A stretch of 31,337 bases of DNA from Gallionella sp. UBA6045. GTDB lineage: Bacteria; Pseudomonadota; Gammaproteobacteria; Burkholderiales; Gallionellaceae. A program made the translations under genes and the position numbers. How positions within the stretch are numbered: the stretch's first letter is position 1; each line of letters opens with the position of its first letter. The DNA is taken from positions 1 to 31,337 of the forward strand of contig DIYV01000148.1 of NCBI GenBank assembly GCA_002429165.1, read 5' to 3'. The notes beneath the pieces were generated by a model. The model worked only from the letters and a program-made list of their open reading frames with translations. It ran no database searches and was not told the origin of the DNA. Below are positions 24,819 to 31,337 of the stretch, piece after piece.

Positions 24819-24820
24819 TC

Positions 24821-25972
24821 ATGGGACGCAGTGTCATTGTATTGGGTGCCGGCCTCGGCGGGCTGGTTGCCGCCGAGACGCTCAGAAAACTGCTGCCGGA
24901 CTCAGACCGCGTGGTTGCGGTGGATCGCAGCGACCGGCATTTCTTTCCGCCTTCGCTGTTATGGCTGATGGTCGGCGACCGCAAACCGGAAGACTTCACC
25001 CGCTCTTTTGAGCGGCTGGAGAATCGTGGAGTGGAGCTGCGCCATGGCAACGTCACCCGTATCGATCCGGCGCGCAGGGAAGTCGTAATCGACGGCCAGT
25101 CGTTCGCCGCCGATGCATTGGTGATCGCGCTGGGTGCTGACTATGCGCCCGAGGCTATCCCCGGTCTGGCGGCAGCGGGACTGAACATCTACACCTTGGA
25201 AGGTGCCGGTGCCATCCATGATGCACTCGACCGTTTCGCGGGTGGGCGCATCGTCATTCTCACTGCCGCCCCCATGTACAAGTGCCCGGCGGCGCCCTAC
25301 GAGGCAGCACTGCTGGTGGACGCCTTTCTGCGCAAGCGCGGTCTGCGCGACAAGACAACAATCGAGTTTTTCGCCGCCGAAACCCGTCCGATGTTCGTGG
25401 CCGGTCCTGACTTGGGTGCCGCCGTGCGCGGCATGGTCGAGACACAGGGCATCGCCTACCATCCCGAGCACCAAGTCAAGGAAGTCGATCCCGCGGCACG
25501 CCGTATCACTTTCGCCAACGGCACGACCGCCGGATACGACCTGCTGCTCTACGTCCCGCCGCATCGGGCACCGGCAGTGGCGCGCGATGCGGGACTCACC
25601 AACGAGGCAGGCTGGATTCCGGTGGATCGGCACACGATGCAAACAAAGTTCGAGAGTGTCTTCGCCATAGGCGACATTAACTCTATTCCCTTGAAGATGG
25701 GTCGCCCACTGCCCAAGGCCGGGATCTTCGCCCATGGTCAGGCAGAGGTGGTGGCGAACAACATCGCCCATGCCTGGACCGGTCGGGGCACGCCGCAAAA
25801 ATTCGTCGGCGAGGGCATGTGTTTCATCGAAACCGGCAACGCACGCGCCGGCATCGGCAAGGGAAATTTCTATGCCGAACCGATGCCCAAAGTGCAAATG
25901 CACGGGCCGAACCTGTTCTGGCACATGAGCAAGATACTGTATGAGAAGTACTGGCTGTATCGGCACTTCTGA
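24821..25972 (+). CDS. SQR/flavocytochrome c-like FAD oxidoreductase
   Basis: A 383-residue flavoprotein related to sulfide:quinone oxidoreductase and the flavocytochrome c flavin subunit. The start at 24821 follows the DsrE stop directly and gives the FAD-binding motif VIVLGAGLGG (residues 5-14); a longer frame lies inside the dsrE gene. VIALGADY near 102-109 and FAIGDIN in the C-terminal part are the other FAD contacts. C155 in MYKCPAAPYEA aligns with a redox cysteine of SQR. The only other cysteine is in GEGMCFIETGN near 347, so it could complete a disulfide only if correctly placed. The C-terminus (LFWHMSKILYEKYWLYRHF) is amphipathic and may touch the membrane. Sulfide or persulfide oxidation is likely; the electron acceptor is unproven. 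Confidence 0.88.
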   Translation: MGRSVIVLGAGLGGLVAAETLRKLLPDSDRVVAVDRSDRHFFPPSLLWLMVGDRKPEDFTRSFERLENRGVELRHGNVTRIDPARREVVIDGQSFAADALVIALGADYAPEAIPGLAAAGLNIYTLEGAGAIHDALDRFAGGRIVILTAAPMYKCPAAPYEAALLVDAFLRKRGLRDKTTIEFFAAETRPMFVAGPDLGAAVRGMVETQGIAYHPEHQVKEVDPAARRITFANGTTAGYDLLLYVPPHRAPAVARDAGLTNEAGWIPVDRHTMQTKFESVFAIGDINSIPLKMGRPLPKAGIFAHGQAEVVANNIAHAWTGRGTPQKFVGEGMCFIETGNARAGIGKGNFYAEPMPKVQMHGPNLFWHMSKILYEKYWLYRHF

Positions 25973-26007
25973 CGATATCGCGTTTCAACAACGAAAAGGA
26001 AGTAGCT

Positions 26008-26739
26008 ATGTTTTTCAAACAATTGGCAACAAAAGAGTCTTCACTGTCCTATTTTTTCGGCTGCGGCACCAAGGGTAAATCCATGGCTGTGGATGTGGTT
26101 GCGGGCGATGAAGATTGGTATATCGAGGAGGCTAAGAAGGCGAACGTCACCATCAATTACGTCATCGACACCCATGTTCATGCCGATCACTATTCCGGCG
26201 GCAGGAAGCTCGCACAAATGGTCGGTGCGCCCTATTGTCTGCATGAATCAGACAATGGCCTGGTCAAATTCAAGTTCGAACCCCTCAGCGACGGCCAGTC
26301 GCTAAACCTTGGCAACGTTGAGGTCGAGGTGCTGCATACGCCCGGCCATACACCTGACAGCCTTTGCCTGCTGGTGACCGACATGCGTCGCGGTGAGTTG
26401 CCCTGGTTCGTCATCACGGGGGATACGCTATTCGTCGGCTCTACCGGCAGGCCCGATTTGCTGGGACGCGAGCGCGAGATGGCCGCGCAACTCTACGACA
26501 GCATCCATACCAAGCTGCTGCATCTGTCCAACGAAGTCGAAATCTTTCCCAGCCATCAGGCGGGCAGCGTCTGCGGTGCAGGTTTGTCAGGCAAGCCTTC
26601 CTCCACCATCGGCTTCGAGAAACGCTGGAATCCGGGACTGTCGATGAACAAAGCAGCCTTCATCGAATCCTTGATCAGTGAAATTCCGCCGCGTCCGGCC
26701 GAAATGGACAAGATGGTCGCGGCCAATATCGCGGCCTGA
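26008..26739 (+). CDS. Metallo-beta-lactamase fold persulfide dioxygenase-like
   Basis: A 243-residue enzyme related to ETHE1/Blh persulfide dioxygenases, which oxidise glutathione persulfide to sulfite with oxygen. Metal-ligand motifs are THVHADH (55-61), H114 in LHTPGHT, D139 in TGDTLF and H183 in PSHQAGS. The ending GAGLSGKPSSTIGFEKRWN is typical of the bacterial Blh-type branch. A good ribosome binding site (AAGGAAG) precedes the ATG. The MFS gene starts 3 nt after the stop. In this operon it would take the sulfane sulfur produced by the SQR-like protein. Confidence 0.9.
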   Translation: MFFKQLATKESSLSYFFGCGTKGKSMAVDVVAGDEDWYIEEAKKANVTINYVIDTHVHADHYSGGRKLAQMVGAPYCLHESDNGLVKFKFEPLSDGQSLNLGNVEVEVLHTPGHTPDSLCLLVTDMRRGELPWFVITGDTLFVGSTGRPDLLGREREMAAQLYDSIHTKLLHLSNEVEIFPSHQAGSVCGAGLSGKPSSTIGFEKRWNPGLSMNKAAFIESLISEIPPRPAEMDKMVAANIAA

Positions 26740-26742
26740 GCA

Positions 26743-28044
26743 ATGAGCCATGACACTCTAACCCACGGCATTCGGGCCAACCTCGACCAGTTCATGCATC
26801 AGTTGCTGCAAGTCATGCTGGTGGGGTTCACCATCGGCATGATGCGTACCGTGATACCGGCACTGTCCGAGTCGGAATTCGGCATGCCGAAAAATTCTTT
26901 CATGCTGCTCACCGCCTTTGTCGTGGCCTTCGGTTTCGTCAAGGGCACGCTCAATTTTGTGGCCGGTCGATTGTCGGAACGCATCGGGCGCAAGACCGTG
27001 TTGCTGCTGGGCTGGGTCGCGGCATTGCCCATCCCGCTGCTGGTTTATTACGCTCCATCGTGGAGCTGGATCGTGTCCGCTACGGTATTGCTCGGCATCA
27101 ACCAGGGGCTGACCTGGTCGATGACGCAAACCGCCAAGCTTGACATCACCCGTGCCGACCAGCGTGGTTTTACGATCGGGTTGAACGAGTTTTCCGGTTA
27201 TGTCGGTTTGGCAATCGCCGGCATCATTACCGCCTATCTGGCAACGGCGCTTGGTGCTCGCACCGGACTGCTGATCTTCGGTCTGGCAACAGTATCGCTC
27301 GCCATCCTGCTCACCTTGCTCTGGGTCAAGGACACCTTGCCATGGGCCAAAGCCGAAGCGGCGAAACATAAGGCGGGGCTCGTTATTGCTGCGAAACCGC
27401 GCTATCCCGCGAACATTGCAGCACATCCCGATACATGGGAGGTATTCACGCTGGTATCGTGGCGTGACAAACGTTTGGCTGCAATCAGTCAGGCCGGGAT
27501 GGTGGAAAAATTTGTCGATGCGCTGGTCTGGGTGTTCTATCCGGTGTTCCTCTATCAGCATGGAATGAGTTTGCCGCAAATCGGATGGATCGTTGGCGTC
27601 TATGGTTTCGTCTGGGGTGGCTCGCAATTCTTCACCGGAAAGCTGTCCGACCATATCGGCCGCCACAAACCGAATGTGCTCGGCATGTGGATATGCGGTG
27701 CGGGTGTGGCAATGATGCTTTTAAATGAGGGTGTGGCCTGGTGGTCCTTCTCAGCCGCCGTAACAGGGTTCGGCATGGCATTGCTGTATCCCAATCTTTC
27801 TGCTGCCGTGGCCGACATTTCCCATCCGAACTGGCGCGGTTCAGCCATCGGCATCTATCGCTTCTGGCGTGACTTGGGTTATGGTATAGGCGCGCTTGGA
27901 TTGGGAATTGCCGCACATTTCAGCGGTTCAGTGGAGTCGGCATTCTGGTTTGTAGCACTTTCGATGTTCGTTTCCGGTACCCTGCTGTGGTGGCTCGGCG
28001 AAGAAACGCACCCGCGGCTTAACCCTGCGCCCGCAACGACTTGA
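26743..28044 (+). CDS. Major facilitator superfamily transporter
   Basis: A 433-residue inner-membrane transporter with about twelve helices in two halves. The loop between helices 2 and 3 has the MFS motif AGRLSERIGRKTVLLLG, and the second half has a matching GKLSDHIGRHK. A long cytoplasmic loop (about 200-240, KDTLPWAKAEAAKHK) joins the halves. I cannot name a substrate. Its position between the persulfide dioxygenase and an exported rhodanese suggests movement of a sulfur compound, for example export of sulfite or thiosulfate, but this is inference from context only. The gene is tightly packed in the operon. Confidence 0.88.
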   Translation: MSHDTLTHGIRANLDQFMHQLLQVMLVGFTIGMMRTVIPALSESEFGMPKNSFMLLTAFVVAFGFVKGTLNFVAGRLSERIGRKTVLLLGWVAALPIPLLVYYAPSWSWIVSATVLLGINQGLTWSMTQTAKLDITRADQRGFTIGLNEFSGYVGLAIAGIITAYLATALGARTGLLIFGLATVSLAILLTLLWVKDTLPWAKAEAAKHKAGLVIAAKPRYPANIAAHPDTWEVFTLVSWRDKRLAAISQAGMVEKFVDALVWVFYPVFLYQHGMSLPQIGWIVGVYGFVWGGSQFFTGKLSDHIGRHKPNVLGMWICGAGVAMMLLNEGVAWWSFSAAVTGFGMALLYPNLSAAVADISHPNWRGSAIGIYRFWRDLGYGIGALGLGIAAHFSGSVESAFWFVALSMFVSGTLLWWLGEETHPRLNPAPATT

Positions 28045-28055
28045 CAGGACCACTC

Positions 28056-28526
28056 ATGAAAAAACCCACTTACTTTATTTCCGCGTTTATCATCGTTGCG
28101 GCCACGTCTATGGCTCTGCCAACCTCCGTATTTGCTGCTGATAATGCGGCAGTAAAGGCGATGGAAGAATTTCTGGATTTCTCTGAATATGGCGGCGGCA
28201 ATATTCTGCCTGAACAGATACCCGCAGAGGACTGGAAAAATATCTATATTATCGACACGCGCGACGCTGATCAGTACCAGGTATCGCACATTCCCGGTGC
28301 GGCAAACATTGAATGGCGACAGGTGCTCGCCCGCCGCGCCGAACTGCCCAGAGACAAGATGGTTCTGGTGTACTGCAATACAGGCACGCTTTCCGCGCAA
28401 GCCGGTTTTGCGCTAAGAGTGGCCGGCATGGACAATGTCCGCATCTTGCAGGGTGGGTTATACGAATGGAAGGCCAAGGGCGGGTTTGAAGCTAACAAAC
28501 TTGCTCTCCAAAAAGCCGGGAAGTAA
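28056..28526 (+). CDS. Exported single-domain rhodanese
   Basis: The ATG at 28056, 11 nt after the MFS stop and preceded by AGGA, opens a signal peptide (cleavage after FAA near residue 28). The 156-residue product has a rhodanese domain: YIIDTRDADQYQVSHIPGA, then the active-site loop VYCNTGTLSAQ with C107. WKAKGGFE closes the fold. It probably binds or transfers sulfane sulfur in the periplasm. It is the last gene of the operon and complements the cytoplasmic rhodanese domain of the divergent regulator. Confidence 0.88.
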   Translation: MKKPTYFISAFIIVAATSMALPTSVFAADNAAVKAMEEFLDFSEYGGGNILPEQIPAEDWKNIYIIDTRDADQYQVSHIPGAANIEWRQVLARRAELPRDKMVLVYCNTGTLSAQAGFALRVAGMDNVRILQGGLYEWKAKGGFEANKLALQKAGK

Positions 28527-28672
28527 CTATCTAATTCGATGCAGGAATAATTTTGTACACAGTCTACCCATCTATTTTTATAGCTGCAGGTCTGCTCTAG
28601 AGAAAGTCAAACATCTCTTAACTCGTTAGCGGCTATTTGCGAAGTTCAGCAAAGCGGGGGCGATTTCTTTTG

Positions 28673-28777
28673 GTTACTTTTCTTGGCAAGACAAGAAAAG
28701 TGACTGATGAAACTACTAGCCATCTGACTAACCCAGCAAACGACGCTGGGTAAGTCATTGGTTATAGCTGCCGGGCA
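28673..28777 (+). repeat. Structured dispersed repeat, copy D
   Basis: GTTACTTTTCTT (28673-28684) pairs with AAGAAAAGTGAC (28693-28704). The second hairpin (28717-28764) is the most perfect of the family: TAGCCA/TGGTTA, TGACT/AGTCA and ACCCAGC/GCTGGGT around the loop AAACGAC. Same orientation as copy C, 5.7 kb away. Confidence 0.75.
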
Positions 28778-28919
28778 ACCCCCGGCGGTTTTGAATTCGT
28801 TTTTGATGTTGGGTTACGTGAAAAACCGCTAACCCAACCTACGAACAACCGAGCTCCCGCCGCTTCGCGGCGACCCTTAGCCAGACTCAGGGCGAACGGT
28901 CATTTAATACGAACGGCCT

Positions 28920-28925
28920 TATAAT
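28920..28925 (+). promoter_or_regulatory. -10 box of the PaiB-like gene
   Basis: A perfect TATAAT ends 8 nt before the ATG at 28934, so the transcript would be nearly leaderless. The -35 position holds CGGTCA, a poor match. Confidence 0.45.
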
Positions 28926-28933
28926 GCACATCC

Positions 28934-29578
28934 ATGTACACCCCCAAACATTTCGAAGAACCGCGTATCGAAGTCATGCACGAGTTGATGCGTGCCCGAC
29001 CGCTGGCCACTCTGGTCACGCTGACCTCTCATGGACTGGAAGCGAATCACATTCCGCTACACCTCATAGACCAACCCGCACCATTTGGCACCCTGCGCGG
29101 ACACGTTGCGCGCGCGAATCCGCTGTGGCGTGATTTCGCAAAAGACACCGAAGTTCTGGCAATATTCCACGGCCCGGACAGCTACATCACACCGAGCTGG
29201 TATGCCACCAAGAAGGAAACCGGCAAAGTCGTGCCTACCTGGAATTATGCCGTCGTGCATGCCTGCGGCATGCTGCGCGTGATCGACGATGCGGCCTGGG
29301 TACGCGCCCAGCTCGAAGCACTGACTGCGCACAATGAAGCCGGCCTTGCCCGGCCGTGGGCCGTATCGGACGCGCCGCACGAGTACACCGAAAAACTGAT
29401 CGGATCCATAGTCGGCTTCGAGATCGTCATCACCAAACTTTCCGGAAAATGGAAAGTGAGCCAGAACCAGCCTGCGCAAAATCAGGCCGGGATTGTCGAG
29501 GGACTGGGCAGCAGCGGGCTTCGCGATGCCGCCGAGATGGCCGCCCTGGTTGCGGCGGGCGCAAAAAATCCGCGCTAG
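28934..29578 (+). CDS. FMN-binding negative regulator, PaiB family
   Basis: A 214-residue cytoplasmic protein with the split-barrel flavin-binding fold of the PaiB family. The family N-terminus MYTPKHFEEPR is followed by RPLATLVTLTSHGLEANHIP. The GTLRGHVARANPLW and FHGPDSYITPSWYATK blocks come next, then KVVPTWNYAVVHA and EKLIGSIVGFEI. In Bacillus, PaiB with PaiA affects sporulation and protease genes, but in proteobacteria the members are poorly studied and may simply bind FMN or heme. It is a single gene; the Lon-like gene begins 63 nt later. Confidence 0.9.
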   Translation: MYTPKHFEEPRIEVMHELMRARPLATLVTLTSHGLEANHIPLHLIDQPAPFGTLRGHVARANPLWRDFAKDTEVLAIFHGPDSYITPSWYATKKETGKVVPTWNYAVVHACGMLRVIDDAAWVRAQLEALTAHNEAGLARPWAVSDAPHEYTEKLIGSIVGFEIVITKLSGKWKVSQNQPAQNQAGIVEGLGSSGLRDAAEMAALVAAGAKNPR

Positions 29579-29641
29579 CCGAAATACAGCCGGGTTAATG
29601 GTTACAATTGGGAAAATCCCCTGTGTCACTGTGATTAATAA

Positions 29642-31337
29642 ATGCCTATCCAAAAACTGACCCCCGCCGAGCTGCGCCTCACCATCGCTCCCGATACGAT
29701 GGGCTTCGCCTATACTTCCGAATTACTGGAATATCCGCTGCCGTGGATCGGGCAGGCGCGCGCGGAACAGGCCGCCCGCTTCGGGCTCGGGATGAATCAG
29801 CCGGATTACAACCTGTTCGTGCTGGGCGAAGTCGGCAGCGGACGTTCGTCGCTGCTCAAGCAGGCGATGCAAACGACTGCCGCAAGCAAAGCAGTGCCGC
29901 CCGACCTGTGCTACCTGCACAACTTCGATGCGCCGGAAAGACCGCGCGCACTGCGCCTGCCTGCCGGCCAGGGACGATTGCTGCGTCAATTCATGGCACA
30001 GCTGACGAAATCGCTGCAGACGGAAATACCCCGGCTTCTGGACGGGCAGGATTTCAAGGCCGAAAGCGAGCGCATAGCAAAGACTTATAAAACTGAAGAA
30101 ACCAGGGCCTACGCGGAACTTGAGGCTTTTGCCGAAGCGCGCAGCTTCACCATGCACCGGGAGACCGGGCACATACTTTTTACATTGATCGGAAAAAAAG
30201 GGCGCGCCTATACCGAGGACGAAGTGCTTGCCTTGCCGGAGGGACGCCGTGCCGAAATCGCGCTGGCCGAACAGGAACTGCGCGCCGAGATCGCCCGCTA
30301 TTTCGACAAAACCCGGCCGATGGAACGGGTGATGAACGAGGCGCTCGCAGCCTTGCGGCGCCAGGTGGTGAAGCCGCTGCTGGATCACGAACTTCAGGAT
30401 ATCCGTGCCGGGCTGAAAAAGCAGATCAAGGATGCGGTCAAGCTCGGCGCATATCTCGATGAAGTCGAGCACGACGTGCTCGAGAATCTGGAGCTGTTCA
30501 AGGTTTCCGATACCGATGAGGAAATCAGGCGCGAAGCATTGACTACGATTTTGTCCCGCTACCGGGTCAATCTGGTGGTGGACAACGATGGCCTGCACGG
30601 CGCGCCGGTAATAATCGAAGACAACCCGCTGTTCCGCTCGCTGTTCGGCAGCATCGAATACCAGTCCGAAAGCGATGTGCTGGTGACCGATTTTTCGCGC
30701 ATCCGCGCCGGCAGCCTGCACCGGGCGCACGGCGGCTTCCTGATGCTGCATCTGCGCGACCTGCTGGCCGACCCGCTGGTGTGGGAAAAGCTGCGGCGCT
30801 TCCTGCGCAGCGGCAGGCTGCAGATCGAGGAGCCGGGCACCGCGTTCGCGCCGATCGCGGCGATTTCGCTGATGCCGGAGCCGGTGGATATCGAGACCAA
30901 GATCATCATGATCGGCTCGCGCGAACAATATTACGAGTTGCAGGGGGGCGACCCGGAGTTCGCGCGCCGCTTCCGCGTCAAGGTGGACTTTGCCGAAAGT
31001 TTTTCTTCGAGCGCGGAGACCCGCCGCGCTTCGTCTATCTTCGTCGCACACACCTGCCGTGATCTCGGGTTGCCGCATTTTTCCGCCGCCGCCGTGGCGC
31101 GCCTGCTCGAGGATGGGCACCGCGAGGTGGATGACCAGTCGCGCCAGAGCGCGATCTTCGCCGGCACCGAGGCACTGGTGATGGAAAGCGCCGCACTGTG
31201 CAGTGCCCGTGCAAGCCGTCCGGCCGGGGCACCCGCAGCTGAAGCACCCATTGTCGAAGAACAGGATGTGGAGGCGGCAATTCGTGCGCGCACCTTGCGC
31301 CACGATTACCCCGGCCAGCGCCTGCAAGAATCCATTG
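29642..31337 (+). CDS. Lon-like AAA ATP-dependent protease (partial)
   Basis: An open frame from the ATG at 29642 runs to the window edge without a stop, giving 565 residues. It matches the Lon-related AAA_32 family (YcbZ/LonH-like). MPIQKLTPAELR is the family start, and the Walker A-like loop is LGEVGSGRSS (61-70), with arginine where lysine is usual, as in many relatives. A long helical insertion follows (about 140-300). The ATPase part resumes with IRAGSLHRAHGGFLML, the helix DPLVWEKLRRFL and EEPGTAFAPIAAISLMPEP. The catalytic Ser-Lys protease domain lies beyond the window. It probably degrades misfolded or regulatory proteins. No good ribosome binding site is seen before the ATG. Confidence 0.9.
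   Translation, partial: MPIQKLTPAELRLTIAPDTMGFAYTSELLEYPLPWIGQARAEQAARFGLGMNQPDYNLFVLGEVGSGRSSLLKQAMQTTAASKAVPPDLCYLHNFDAPERPRALRLPAGQGRLLRQFMAQLTKSLQTEIPRLLDGQDFKAESERIAKTYKTEETRAYAELEAFAEARSFTMHRETGHILFTLIGKKGRAYTEDEVLALPEGRRAEIALAEQELRAEIARYFDKTRPMERVMNEALAALRRQVVKPLLDHELQDIRAGLKKQIKDAVKLGAYLDEVEHDVLENLELFKVSDTDEEIRREALTTILSRYRVNLVVDNDGLHGAPVIIEDNPLFRSLFGSIEYQSESDVLVTDFSRIRAGSLHRAHGGFLMLHLRDLLADPLVWEKLRRFLRSGRLQIEEPGTAFAPIAAISLMPEPVDIETKIIMIGSREQYYELQGGDPEFARRFRVKVDFAESFSSSAETRRASSIFVAHTCRDLGLPHFSAAAVARLLEDGHREVDDQSRQSAIFAGTEALVMESAALCSARASRPAGAPAAEAPIVEEQDVEAAIRARTLRHDYPGQRLQESI

Larger units (their letters stand above)
28527..28933. other. Gene-free stretch with repeats
   Basis: No gene is seen over 407 nt. 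It holds repeat copy D, a separate hairpin GTTGGGTTA (28808-28816) / TAACCCAAC (28830-28838), a small hairpin CGCCGC-TTC-GCGGCG (28858-28872) and the promoter region of the PaiB-like gene. Confidence 0.7.

Noticed and set aside
24959..25966. Minus-strand open frame of 335 codons
   Set aside because: Antisense to the SQR-like gene, which has intact FAD motifs.
29723..31327. Long open frame of 534 codons on the minus strand
   Set aside because: It lies opposite the Lon-like gene, whose protein has clear family motifs; the antisense product has none.

Overview
The window looks like chromosomal DNA of a betaproteobacterium, most likely in or near the Gallionellaceae/Nitrosomonadales. This is an inference from protein style, the many periplasmic c-type cytochromes, the bamE-dapB, nadK-recN and hrcA-hemH arrangements, and the dispersed intergenic repeats. 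I could not run a taxonomic search. The genes are mostly housekeeping functions, with respiratory and sulfur genes and several small mobile or repetitive elements inserted between them.

Layout. Positions 1-1154 carry what appears to be the end of an integron cassette array: an attC site (20-100), a cassette encoding an uncharacterised membrane protein, and a decayed second attC. Then come a thioredoxin-like gene and the manganese exporter mntP. A minus-strand block holds bamE, dapB and a small membrane protein, followed by a possible broken zinc-ribbon gene. A 450-bp gene-free stretch with a MITE-like element separates this from nadK-recN (minus); the element supplies the recN stop codon. A 1188-residue PAS/GAF/HD-GYP sensor (plus), a cytochrome c4-like gene (minus) and a DUF455 ferritin-like gene (plus) follow.

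From 19668 down to 12552 all genes lie on the minus strand: SHP-type cytochrome, diheme cytochrome DHC, cytochrome b561, a histidine-rich four-helix membrane protein, a second DHC, then an RND efflux adaptor and permease. The first five look like one membrane-to-periplasm electron-transfer operon. hrcA and hemH run divergently; hemH carries an in-frame palindromic insertion.

After hemH comes accessory DNA: an AT-richer gene with a HEPN-like motif, an IS4-family transposase fragment, and a sulfur island (23694-28526). The island has an ArsR-rhodanese regulator facing a DsrE-like protein, an SQR-like flavoprotein, a persulfide-dioxygenase-like metallo-beta-lactamase protein, an MFS transporter and an exported rhodanese. 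It lies between two 75-bp direct repeats that match at 73 positions. These belong to a hairpin-forming repeat family also present beside recN. A PaiB-like flavin-binding protein and the first 565 codons of a Lon-like AAA protease end the window.

The strongest candidates for undescribed biology are the structured repeat family and the island it flanks, the cassette with perfectly complementary ends, the palindromic insertion in hemH, and the SHP/DHC/b561 cluster with its unrecognised histidine-rich membrane protein.
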